Origin: Anaerolineae bacterium
GTDB lineage: Bacteria; Chloroflexota; Anaerolineae; 4572-78; NAK82
Direction of reading: 5' to 3'
DNA: 7,181 nt
Assembly: GCA_030598425.1 (NCBI GenBank)
Contig: JAUVPY010000121.1
Location: 1-7,181, forward strand
Shown: one piece after another, positions 1 to 6,409 of the stretch
How the letters are laid out: each line of letters opens with the position of its first letter
How positions within the stretch are numbered: the stretch's first letter is position 1
Program-made: the position numbers and the translations under genes
Notes under the pieces: model-generated
The model's database searches: none
Told to the model about the DNA's origin: nothing
Seen by the model: the letters and a program-made list of their open reading frames with translations, nothing else

Positions 1-75
1 GAGCAAGGTATTTCGGACTTGGGATTACGAACTGAAGGTCAGCAGTTCATGATCCAGCCCCTCAAAGAAGGATAG
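1..75 (+). CDS. 3' end of an unidentified upstream gene (partial)
   Basis: An open frame runs from the left edge of the window to a TAG at 73-75 and gives 24 residues ending in FMIQPLKEG. Only the C-terminal tail is present, so I cannot name the family. It is accepted as coding mainly from its position: the stop lies 23 nt before the next start on the same strand, and the next gene's Shine-Dalgarno sits in that gap, which is the layout expected inside an operon. With so short a piece, a chance open frame cannot be ruled out. Confidence 0.5.
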   Translation, partial: EQGISDLGLRTEGQQFMIQPLKEG

Positions 76-82
76 TTTCTCC

Positions 83-88
83 AAGGAG
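83..88 (+). promoter_or_regulatory. Ribosome binding site of the coiled-coil gene
   Basis: AAGGAG lies 10 nt before the ATG at 99. It decides the start: a closer ATG at 92-94 is in another frame and would be only 3 nt from this site. Confidence 0.7.
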
Positions 89-91
89 ACG

Positions 92-107
92 ATGTTCCAT
101 GGAACAT
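92..107. repeat. Perfect 16-bp palindrome across a start codon
   Basis: ATGTTCCATGGAACAT is its own reverse complement. Its centre falls within the ATG start codon (99-101) of the coiled-coil gene, and it begins 3 nt after the ribosome binding site. As DNA it could be a binding site for a dimeric protein. As RNA it could fold into a 6-bp stem with the loop CATG, which would put the start codon in the loop. It could also be chance. No second copy was noticed in the window. Confidence 0.5.
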
Positions 108-1262
108 AGCCAACTATCACAGATGGTCACCTGGCTCGACAAAGAGCACCAGCGAGATCGTGCCCAGCTACACCAACTCGAACAACGGGTGGAAACGCTG
201 GTCAAGGAGCGTGAGGAACAGGCGAACCGCGTTGCTGAACTGGAAACCGAACTGTCCGCATTTCGCGCCCACGTTGACCAGGTGGCTCAAATTGAAGACT
301 ACTTCGGGCGGTTTAAACAGGAGATCAATGCGCTTCTGGAAAGAAGCGAAACACAACGCCAGCAGGCGATGCGAGACAGTGACCGGGTGCGCCAGGTTGA
401 GATTGATAATGTGACCCAAGCCATCAATGAGTTTCGCAAGGAAATTGAGACGTTCCGCCCCTACGATGAAGAGTTGGTCTCGTGTCGCGCTGACATACAG
501 CGCCTGGGGGAGTCAATCGCCCGACTACAGCAGCAGATATTAGACACCAACAAAGGTCAGGACGAACGATCCCGCGGCATCGTCTATCTGGAAGAACAAC
601 GTCACCAGGACAACAAGCGCATTGCCCAATTGCAGGCTCAGACCGCTGATTTGTTAAAGAAGATTGAAATGCAGGTTTCCAGGATTCAGCAACTGGAGCA
701 GTTTCCGCCTCGCATTGGCGAACTGAGATCCGGCATCGATGAGATGCGCCAGCAACAAAGCAAAGAACTGGAGAGAATACAGTTTCAGGATGCGCAGCGC
801 GAACGCCAGATGAAGAACTGGATCCAAGAGGCCGAAGTACACCGGCAACGGATGGAAGAATTTGGCCAGCAGATGGAGCGCTATGCTGAGCAGCACCATC
901 GTATCAAGAAAGCTACGGAAGAACTGCAAGAGTTCGAGGAGCGGATTCAACGCCAGCAGCACGAAATGGCCGAACTCCAGCGATTGGGGGAAAACCGCCA
1001 AAGGACCCAGCTCGAGGAGTGGCAGGTCCAAGAAGAGCGACGCTGGAAGAAACACACAATGGAATGGGATCATCAGTGGAACGAATATGATAAGGCCCTC
1101 GCCGAACTTCCCGAAAGGATCAATGGTCTAGAGAAGCAGACTCAAGACAACGCAACGCGGCTTCAATTGCTGCTGAGAATGGCTGAAGAGGATGCTCAAA
1201 TGCGTGCTATGGCGGCTCGCGACTGGCAGACGCGTTTTGAAGATACAGTGGAGCAGGAGTAG
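99..1262 (+). CDS. Hypothetical long coiled-coil protein, co-transcribed with selB
   Basis: I do not recognise a family. The 387 residues are almost wholly helix-forming and rich in Glu, Gln and Arg, with only four prolines (121, 203-204, 338) and hydrophobic residues spaced in heptad fashion, for example around 24-80, 130-200 and 250-300. This pattern indicates extended coiled coil, as in SMC-like or tropomyosin-like rods. There is no signal peptide, membrane segment or nucleotide-binding motif, so it is probably cytoplasmic and structural or a scaffold. Pro-Pro at 203-204 may be a hinge between two rod halves. A cluster of tryptophans (308, 316, 323, 327) marks a distinct region near the C-terminus. 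There is a single cysteine, at 129. The start at 99 has a good Shine-Dalgarno. The stop is 2 nt before the selB start and carries selB's ribosome binding site, so the two genes are very likely translationally coupled. A role in selenoprotein synthesis is not shown by the sequence. Confidence 0.88.
   Translation: MEHSQLSQMVTWLDKEHQRDRAQLHQLEQRVETLVKEREEQANRVAELETELSAFRAHVDQVAQIEDYFGRFKQEINALLERSETQRQQAMRDSDRVRQVEIDNVTQAINEFRKEIETFRPYDEELVSCRADIQRLGESIARLQQQILDTNKGQDERSRGIVYLEEQRHQDNKRIAQLQAQTADLLKKIEMQVSRIQQLEQFPPRIGELRSGIDEMRQQQSKELERIQFQDAQRERQMKNWIQEAEVHRQRMEEFGQQMERYAEQHHRIKKATEELQEFEERIQRQQHEMAELQRLGENRQRTQLEEWQVQEERRWKKHTMEWDHQWNEYDKALAELPERINGLEKQTQDNATRLQLLLRMAEEDAQMRAMAARDWQTRFEDTVEQE
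1255..1259 (+). promoter_or_regulatory. selB ribosome binding site inside the upstream gene
   Basis: AGGAG lies 5 nt before the GTG start of selB and within the last codons of the coiled-coil gene. Ribosomes finishing the first gene can restart at once, so the two proteins are probably made in linked amounts. Confidence 0.75.
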
Positions 1263-1264
1263 TT

Positions 1265-3181
1265 GTGCGCGTTATCGGTACTGCGGGTCACGTTGACCAC
1301 GGCAAATCAACGCTTGTTAAGGCGCTCACCGGGATTGATCCTGACCGTCTCAAAGAGGAAAAAGAACGTGAGATGACCATTGATCTGGGCTTCGCCTGGC
1401 TCACACTGCCGTCTGGCGAGCAGTTGGGAGTAGTTGATGTGCCCGGTCATCAGGATTTTATCAAGAATATGCTGGCTGGCGTGGGCGGCATTGAAGCCGT
1501 CCTTTTTATCATCGCCGCTGACGAGAGCGTGATGCCCCAGACCCGGGAGCACTTAGCCATCCTCAACCTCCTCAGAGTCCCCGCCGGCATCGTCGCTCTC
1601 ACCAAGGTGGATCTGGCAGAGAGCGAAGAGTGGATCGAGTTGGTGGAGGCCGAGGTGATGGAAGTGGTAGAGGGCACTATCCTTGAGGGGGCTCCCATTG
1701 TGCCCGTCTCAGCCACAACGGGCCGGGGTCTCGACCATCTACTCGAGACAATTGACCAGGTGCTGGCCGAGATTCCGTTGCGCGTGGACCGGGGACGCCC
1801 CCGACTTCCCGTGGACCGGGTGTTTACCGTGGCTGGTTTTGGCACCGTCGTCACCGGCACGCTGAGTGAGGGGGACCTGCGCGTGGGCCAGGAGGTGGAG
1901 ATCTTGCCGGCTGGCCTCAAGGCCCGCATCCGCGGCCTACAAACGCATAAGCACAAGATCGACGTGGCCGTGCCTGCCAGCCGGGTCGCCATTAACCTCA
2001 CCGGTGTGAGCAAAGATGAGCTGAAACGGGGCGACGTGATCACCGTTCCCGGCTGGCTTGAGCCCACGCAACTTGTGGACGTGCGGCTTGACTATCTGGG
2101 CGACGCCCCCCGCGCACTGCGGCACAACCAGGAGGTGGAGTTCTACAGCGGCGCGGCTGAAGTGATGGCCCGCGCCCGGCTGTTGGGCGCTCGTAGCCTT
2201 GCCCCGGGTCAGAGCGGTTGGGTACAGCTTCGCCTGGCTGAGCGAGTTCCTCTTGTAAAGGGCGATCGCTTCATCGTCCGCCAACCTTCACCATCGGTGA
2301 CCGTCGGGGGTGGGGTGGTGGTAGACCCGCTCCCGCGCCGTCGCCATCGGCGCTTCCGGCCGGAGGTCACTCAGCGGCTTGAGATGCTGGCTCACGGCAC
2401 GCCCGCCGACCTGCTGCTCTTGACCCTTGACCGGCGGGGCCCACTGCCAGCCCGGTCTCTCATCGCCGATGCGGGTTTGCCGCTCGAAACAGCCGCCGCA
2501 GCCTTGCATCAATTGCTGGGGGAAGAACAGGTTCATATGCTCGCACCTGTGCCAGCGCAGGCGGGAGAGGATCCCAAATCGCTGGCTTCCAGCTCACAGT
2601 ACGTCGTATCGTCGGCTGGGTGGTCCGCTTTGCTAAGTCGACTTACGGGTGAGGTGGCGGAATTTCACCGTGCCGGGCCCCTGCGCCAGGGAATGCCCCG
2701 CGAGGCACTCACGAGTCGTCTCACGCTTGAGACACGTCTTTTTAACGAGGCTATGGCCCGCGCCGCCGCCGAGGGAGCGCTGGTCGAAGGCGAGAACTTC
2801 GTTCGGCTACCCGAGCATAGCGTCCAATTCAGCCCTGAACAGCAAGAGGCCATCGATCGCCTCCTGCGCGACTTTCAGCGTACCCCATACACGACCCCAT
2901 CTTATAAAGACTCCGTGGCCGCGGTTGGCGAAGATGTGGTGATGGCCTTGATCGAAACTGGCCAATTGGTACGCCTCAGCCCCGATGTGCTGCTGTTGCA
3001 GGAAACCTATGAAGAATTGGTGGCCTGGATCAGGAACTACATCTCCGAGCATGGCAGCGTGAACGTGGCACAGGTGAGAGACGGCTTTGACACCAGCCGC
3101 AAATACGCCCTGGCGTTGCTCGAGTACCTGGATGACCAGCGCATCACCAAACGGGTGGGGGATGAACGGGTACTACGCTAG
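1265..3181 (+). CDS. selB: Selenocysteine-specific translation elongation factor SelB
   Basis: SelB is the cytoplasmic GTPase that brings selenocysteinyl-tRNA(Sec) to UGA codons that are followed by a SECIS hairpin in the mRNA. The 638 residues match the usual bacterial length (roughly 600-640). Visible GTPase motifs are G1 GHVDHGKS (8-15), the switch I MTIDLGF (37-43), G3 DVPGH (58-62), G4 TKVD (113-116) and G5 SAT (149-151). Beta-barrel domains II and III follow, with [13 protein letters not shown] near 187-199 and the SelB-typical [17 protein letters not shown] near 347-363. The C-terminal half (about 370-638) is the region of winged-helix repeats that bind SECIS RNA, ending in the characteristic [23 protein letters not shown] block (601-623) and VGDERVLR. 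The start is a GTG giving [13 protein letters not shown] immediately, as in homologues. No motif is missing. It implies that the host makes selenoproteins, although selA, selD, selC and any selenoprotein gene lie outside the window. Confidence 0.97.
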   Translation: MRVIGTAGHVDHGKSTLVKALTGIDPDRLKEEKEREMTIDLGFAWLTLPSGEQLGVVDVPGHQDFIKNMLAGVGGIEAVLFIIAADESVMPQTREHLAILNLLRVPAGIVALTKVDLAESEEWIELVEAEVMEVVEGTILEGAPIVPVSATTGRGLDHLLETIDQVLAEIPLRVDRGRPRLPVDRVFTVAGFGTVVTGTLSEGDLRVGQEVEILPAGLKARIRGLQTHKHKIDVAVPASRVAINLTGVSKDELKRGDVITVPGWLEPTQLVDVRLDYLGDAPRALRHNQEVEFYSGAAEVMARARLLGARSLAPGQSGWVQLRLAERVPLVKGDRFIVRQPSPSVTVGGGVVVDPLPRRRHRRFRPEVTQRLEMLAHGTPADLLLLTLDRRGPLPARSLIADAGLPLETAAAALHQLLGEEQVHMLAPVPAQAGEDPKSLASSSQYVVSSAGWSALLSRLTGEVAEFHRAGPLRQGMPREALTSRLTLETRLFNEAMARAAAEGALVEGENFVRLPEHSVQFSPEQQEAIDRLLRDFQRTPYTTPSYKDSVAAVGEDVVMALIETGQLVRLSPDVLLLQETYEELVAWIRNYISEHGSVNVAQVRDGFDTSRKYALALLEYLDDQRITKRVGDERVLR

Positions 3182-3274
3182 GCCGTGTTGACATTCTGTC
3201 CTTGTCCTATGAGACTCCAGCGCAGAGTTTGATGATGTCTCTCTGGTGCTAAATCAAATGTCAACACTACCTAG
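3178..3274. repeat. Imperfect 18-bp inverted repeat at the selB 3' end
   Basis: The left arm 3178-3195 and right arm 3257-3274 pair at 16 of 18 positions: CTAGG with CCTAG, a 2-nt mismatch, then GTGTTGACATT with AATGTCAACAC. The arms enclose 61 nt without an evident gene. The left arm contains the selB stop codon (3179-3181). It could be a small non-autonomous mobile element with terminal inverted repeats, a long-looped RNA structure ending the selB transcript, or paired operator half-sites. No target-site duplication was recognised, and there is no T-tract to support a plain intrinsic terminator. Confidence 0.5.
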
Positions 3275-3293
3275 TCAAACAGCAATGTTGACA
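3186..3293. promoter_or_regulatory. Three copies of the octamer TGTTGACA, possible operator set
   Basis: TGTTGACA occurs at 3186-3193 and 3286-3293, and its reverse complement TGTCAACA at 3259-3266, all in the 201-nt gap between selB and the radical SAM gene. The third copy contains the -35 box of the promoter. The second and third copies face each other as an inverted pair with 19 nt between them. A repressor bound there would block the promoter. The regulator is unknown, and the -35 consensus itself makes one TTGACA match unavoidable. Confidence 0.4.
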
Positions 3294-3316
3294 GCGGCTA
3301 CAAATTGGGCTATAAT
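3288..3316 (+). promoter_or_regulatory. Consensus sigma-70 promoter for the radical SAM gene
   Basis: TTGACA (3288-3293) and TATAAT (3311-3316) are both exact consensus and are separated by the optimal 17 nt. Transcription would begin near 3323, giving a leader of about 60 nt before the ATG at 3383. Such a complete match predicts strong expression unless it is repressed. There is no extended -10 TG. Confidence 0.85.
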
Positions 3317-3328
3317 GCCGGTCATAAA

Positions 3329-3360
3329 TCGGACAGATTCACTCCGAAATAAGTCTCGGA
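3329..3360 (+). promoter_or_regulatory. Leader with two mutually exclusive small hairpins
   Basis: TCGGA (3329-3333), TCCGA (3343-3347) and TCGGA (3356-3360) lie in the predicted 5' leader. The middle copy can pair with either outer one but not both at once. The second hairpin ends 6 nt before the ribosome binding site. Five-base stems are weak, so a regulatory role is only a possibility, and no known riboswitch was recognised. Confidence 0.2.
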
Positions 3361-3366
3361 TGGGAG

Positions 3367-3372
3367 AGGAGG
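3367..3372 (+). promoter_or_regulatory. Ribosome binding site of the radical SAM gene
   Basis: A full AGGAGG lies 10 nt before the ATG at 3383. The spacing is slightly long but supports this start. Confidence 0.7.
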
Positions 3373-3382
3373 AAATAGGCGA

Positions 3383-4825
3383 ATGGCACGTGTCCTCTGG
3401 GTAGAGAAGCAGGTTGACTACGAACCTCAGGGTATCATGTCTATGTCTGCTGTGCTCAAGGAGGCGGGACATGAGGTTGGACTCACGATCGCCGCTCAGG
3501 AGGATCCCGTCAAGTCTGCCAGGGATTTTCAGCCGGACATCGTGGGCTATAGCGTAATGACCGGTTCGCAGCATTATTACTTTGAGCTCAACCGAAAGAT
3601 CAAGAACGCACTGGGCGATCGGGAGCCGGTGTCGGTATTTGGGGGGCCACACCCGACTTTCTTTCCAGATATGGTCGAAGAGCCTGGCGTGGACGGCGTG
3701 TGCGTTGGGGAAGGCGAAGGACCCGTCGTGGACCTCGCCAACGCATTGAGCAATGGCGGCTTTCATCCAGACCTCCCCAACTGGTGGTTCAAGGCAGACG
3801 GCGAGACCGTGAAGAACCCGGTTCGCCCCCTTATCCGCAAGTTGGGTGAATTGCCTATGCCCGATCGGTCCCTGATTTACGACAAGCACGAGGTCACCCG
3901 TATCAGTCCCATCAAGCACTTCATGGCCAGCCGGGGTTGCCCCTACAACTGCACGTATTGTTTTAACCACGCCTGGTACCAGATCTACAGCCGAGAGAAG
4001 CGGGGCTACCAGCGCAGCGTCGACTCGGTTATCGAAGAGGTGTTGTGGGTGAAGGAGCGCTACCCCATCGAGCAGGCCATTTTCCTCGATGACCTATTCA
4101 TTATTTTTGTTGACTGGCTCGAAGAATTCACGGAGCGGTTTCCAAAAGAGGTGGGATTGCCCTTCTTCTGCAACGTCCGGGCCAATCTCATTACACCGGA
4201 GAAGGTAGCCTTGCTCAAGCGGGGCGGTTGCAACACCGTGAGTATGGGTATTGAGTCGGGCAATGATGAGCTTCGAAATGGACTGCTCAAGCGAAAAATG
4301 CCACGCGATACCATCATTGAGGCAGGCCGTCTGCTTGACGAGGCTGGTGTCAATCTGACCTCTACCAATATTCTGGCCCTGCCGACCGCCACGCTGGAAG
4401 ACGATTTCGCTACCATGCATCTCAACGCTGAGGCCAGGGTAAAATACGCTCACGCCTTCCTCTTCCAACCCTACCCGGCGACGGAACTGGGAGAGTTCAC
4501 CGTGGATAGCGAGCTAATGGCCGGCAGCTTTGAAGACATCGGGTCCATTGCGTGGGACAGCTCGATTATCATCCGTGATTCTGAAGAGAAACTCCACATG
4601 GAAAACTTACAACGCTGGTTTGCCCTGGGTGTGGAGTATCCCTGGCTGGAACCTGTTATCCGTCTGGTCATCAAGGTGCCCCACAACAAAGCAACTGACG
4701 CGCTATATTGGTGGATCCACAAGCTCTTCAAGGGCTACGCCATCACCCACCGCGTACACCCCATCAAGCTTAACCTGCGTACCATCCTGAAGCAAATGGT
4801 TCACTTCTTGCGGCTGGAAGCTTAA
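3383..4825 (+). CDS. B12-binding-domain radical SAM protein, substrate unknown
   Basis: The 480 residues have the two-domain layout of BchE-type cobalamin-dependent radical SAM enzymes. Residues 1-140 form a Rossmann-like B12-binding domain, with [19 protein letters not shown] (14-32), the [11 protein letters not shown] block (86-96) and VGEGEG (108-113). The cobalamin-ligating DxHxxG motif is absent, as in many members of this family, so base-off binding of cobalamin is possible but not proven. The radical SAM domain follows, with the [4Fe-4S] ligands C186, C190 and C193 in CPYNCTYC, then LDDLF (235-239), the GIESGND segment (289-295) and [11 protein letters not shown] (331-341). The C-terminal 110 residues are family-variable and rich in Trp and Leu, with no clear membrane helix. 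Such proteins carry out methylations, cyclisations or other radical chemistry, for example on lipids, pigments, cofactors or peptides; the reaction here cannot be told from sequence. It has its own strong promoter and a 3' hairpin, so it appears to be monocistronic with no adjacent pathway partner. Confidence 0.93.
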   Translation: MARVLWVEKQVDYEPQGIMSMSAVLKEAGHEVGLTIAAQEDPVKSARDFQPDIVGYSVMTGSQHYYFELNRKIKNALGDREPVSVFGGPHPTFFPDMVEEPGVDGVCVGEGEGPVVDLANALSNGGFHPDLPNWWFKADGETVKNPVRPLIRKLGELPMPDRSLIYDKHEVTRISPIKHFMASRGCPYNCTYCFNHAWYQIYSREKRGYQRSVDSVIEEVLWVKERYPIEQAIFLDDLFIIFVDWLEEFTERFPKEVGLPFFCNVRANLITPEKVALLKRGGCNTVSMGIESGNDELRNGLLKRKMPRDTIIEAGRLLDEAGVNLTSTNILALPTATLEDDFATMHLNAEARVKYAHAFLFQPYPATELGEFTVDSELMAGSFEDIGSIAWDSSIIIRDSEEKLHMENLQRWFALGVEYPWLEPVIRLVIKVPHNKATDALYWWIHKLFKGYAITHRVHPIKLNLRTILKQMVHFLRLEA

Positions 4826-4826
4826 G

Positions 4827-4866
4827 TACAGGTGCCCGGCACGTCACAACGTGCCGGGCACCTGTA
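4827..4866. terminator. Perfect 18-bp hairpin between convergent genes
   Basis: TACAGGTGCCCGGCACGT (4827-4844) pairs completely with 4849-4866 around the 4-nt loop CACA. It starts 1 nt after the radical SAM stop codon and ends 22 nt from the phoU stop on the other strand, so it could end or protect both transcripts. No T-run follows on either strand, so it is not a classic intrinsic terminator. It may instead be an mRNA 3' stabiliser or a dispersed palindromic repeat unit. Confidence 0.65.
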
Positions 4867-4888
4867 TACAAGTTCAAATGCATGCAGA

Positions 4889-5578
4889 TCAGCCAATAAT
4901 CCCCGTCTCTGTGCCTGCCTCTGAGGGAATCTCCTCCATACGCCCCGTGGCAACAAAAGCGACACGCTCGCAGATATTCGTCACCCGGTCTGCTATCCGT
5001 TCCAGATTGTGAGCGCAGAAGATCAAATACATCGCACGTGTCACTGTGCGTGGGTCTTCAATCATAAAGGTGATCAGTTCACGGAAAATCTTATTAAAAA
5101 GTTGGTCTACTTCTTCGTCTCTTCCGGTGACGTCCATAGCCTCTTGCTCATTCTCGGACATGAAGGCGTCCAAACTGGCACGCAACATCTCCCTCGCAAT
5201 CTGAGCCATACGCGGCAGATCAATCAGCGGCTTGAGTGGAGGCTCGCCGCCCATACGCAGGACGATGGTAGCGATGCCAGCCGCGTGATCCCCCATACGC
5301 TCCAGGTCAAGTACGATGTTCATCGCCGCCACGATGAAACGCAAATCACGGGCGGCCGGTTGCTGGCGGGCGATCAGACGCACACAGTCCCCTTCAATCT
5401 TGAAGCGCAATGCGTTGATGTCCTCGTCCTCGGCGATGATTTGCTGGGCCAGTGATTGGTCACGTTCCTTGAGAGCCTGGATGGAGCGCCCGATTGCTGT
5501 ATCTACCATACTGCCTAATCGCAGCACATTGTCGCGCAGGTCTTGCAACTCTTGATCAAATGCCGTACGTACAGTCAT
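4889..5578 (-). CDS. phoU: Phosphate transport system regulatory protein PhoU
   Basis: PhoU is a cytoplasmic all-helical protein that links the PstSCAB phosphate transporter to the PhoR/PhoB-type two-component system, keeping the pho regulon off when phosphate is plentiful and limiting toxic uptake. The 229 residues fit the family. The two repeated three-helix bundles each carry the hallmark metal-binding motif: LERMGDHAAGI (92-102, E93 and D97) and LERIADRVTNICERV (192-206, E193 and D197). The N-terminus FDQELQDLRDNVLRLGSMV is also typical. It is the last gene of the pst block, 36 nt after pstB and convergent with the radical SAM gene. The C-terminal tail after 210 is short and acidic. No residue is missing. 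Confidence 0.97.
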   Translation of the reverse strand: MTVRTAFDQELQDLRDNVLRLGSMVDTAIGRSIQALKERDQSLAQQIIAEDEDINALRFKIEGDCVRLIARQQPAARDLRFIVAAMNIVLDLERMGDHAAGIATIVLRMGGEPPLKPLIDLPRMAQIAREMLRASLDAFMSENEQEAMDVTGRDEEVDQLFNKIFRELITFMIEDPRTVTRAMYLIFCAHNLERIADRVTNICERVAFVATGRMEEIPSEAGTETGIIG

Positions 5579-5585
5579 GACTGAT

Positions 5586-5591
5586 CCTCCT
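5586..5591 (-). promoter_or_regulatory. Ribosome binding site of phoU
   Basis: On the minus strand AGGAGG lies 7 nt before the ATG. This full-strength site contrasts with the weak one before pstB and suggests that phoU is translated independently within the operon. Confidence 0.75.
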
Positions 5592-5614
5592 GCAACCGAT
5601 CCCAGGACCCACGG

Positions 5615-6400
5615 TTAGCCTGCTCGCCCAGTTATGTAGTTCTCCGTCAGTTTCTGGCTTGGATGTGTGAAGATGGTCTGAGTGGCAGCAAACTCCACCA
5701 GTTCGCCTAGCCAGAAGAAGCCGGTCCAGTCAGATGCGCGTGCCGCTTGTTGCATATTGTGAGTGACGATGGCGATGCAGTAGTCTTTCTTGAGCCTCTG
5801 CATCAATTCCTCAACCTCCAACGTGGCGATCGGGTCCAAAGCTGAACATGGTTCGTCCATCAGGATGACTTCAGGTCTGACGGCAATGACACGGGCGATA
5901 CATAAACGCTGTTGCTGGCCCAGCGAGAGACTGAGGGCGTCCTGCTCAAGATCGTCTTTCACCTCGTCCCACAGGGCTGCCCCGCGCAGGCTTTCCTCCA
6001 CGATGTCCGCCAGGTTCGCAGTTCTGTGTAATCCCAGCACACGCGGGCCAAAAGCCACATTGTCGAAGACAGACTGCGGGAAAGGGTTGGGGCGCTGGAA
6101 CACCATTCCAACCCGCTGCCGCAGATCGACTACGTTGGTGCCAGGGGCATAGATATCTTGCCCGTCCAATAGCACACGTCCTTCTACGCGAATGTCGGGG
6201 ATCGTATCATTCATCCGATTCAGACAGCGCAGAAATGTGGATTTACCGCACCCCGATGGCCCAATCAACGCCGTGATTTTCTGATCCCTGATGACTATTG
6301 AGATATCCGACAGGGCGGGCTGATTGCTGTAATAGAAGAAAAGATTCTCTACGCTTACTTTGGCTGTAATGTCAGAATTGAGCGAATTGGTGGTTAACAT
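5615..6400 (-). CDS. pstB: Phosphate ABC transporter ATP-binding protein PstB
   Basis: This is the ATPase that powers phosphate import through PstC and PstA at the inner face of the membrane. Its 261 residues match the family (about 250-280). Visible motifs are Walker [10 protein letters not shown] (47-55), the Q-loop in [11 protein letters not shown] (Q102), Walker B VILMDEP (178-184) and the switch histidine [11 protein letters not shown] (H214). The C-terminus ENYITGRAG is typical of PstB. One oddity is the ABC signature, which reads LSLGQQQR (158-165) instead of LSGGQQQR, with Leu replacing the first Gly. It follows the upstream ATPase gene by 9 nt with no strong Shine-Dalgarno, so coupled translation is likely. 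Taken alone it is a full PstB; with its neighbour it may form a heterodimer. Confidence 0.96.
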   Translation of the reverse strand: MLTTNSLNSDITAKVSVENLFFYYSNQPALSDISIVIRDQKITALIGPSGCGKSTFLRCLNRMNDTIPDIRVEGRVLLDGQDIYAPGTNVVDLRQRVGMVFQRPNPFPQSVFDNVAFGPRVLGLHRTANLADIVEESLRGAALWDEVKDDLEQDALSLSLGQQQRLCIARVIAVRPEVILMDEPCSALDPIATLEVEELMQRLKKDYCIAIVTHNMQQAARASDWTGFFWLGELVEFAATQTIFTHPSQKLTENYITGRAG

Positions 6401-6409
6401 CTCTCGTCT

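Noticed and set aside
92..94. Alternative ATG start upstream of the coiled-coil gene
   Set aside because: It is in a different frame from the 387-codon gene and only 3 nt from the Shine-Dalgarno sequence.
654..1073. Leu/Phe-rich antisense frame resembling a membrane protein
   Set aside because: The hydrophobicity is the expected antisense of Glu/Lys/Gln codons in a coiled-coil gene, not evidence of a transporter.
1450..2067. Antisense open frame of 205 codons opposite selB
   Set aside because: Its Ser/Thr/Arg/Pro-rich composition is typical of a reverse-frame shadow in a moderately GC-rich gene, and it lies wholly inside selB's conserved GTPase region.
3182..3382. tRNA(Sec) (selC) or another RNA gene after selB
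   Set aside because: No acceptor stem, T-loop GTTC-like segment or UCA anticodon arm could be assembled here; the region is explained by an inverted repeat, a promoter and a leader.
3275..3970. Antisense open frame of 231 codons opposite the radical SAM gene
   Set aside because: It lies across a gene with clear catalytic motifs and across that gene's promoter. Its translation shows no recognisable domain, and it is a shadow of the real coding frame.
4880..4891. UGA at the end of phoU read as selenocysteine
   Set aside because: phoU is already full length, the frame closes again within a few codons, and no SECIS-like hairpin sits at the right distance. The 4827-4866 hairpin is beyond the next in-frame stop.
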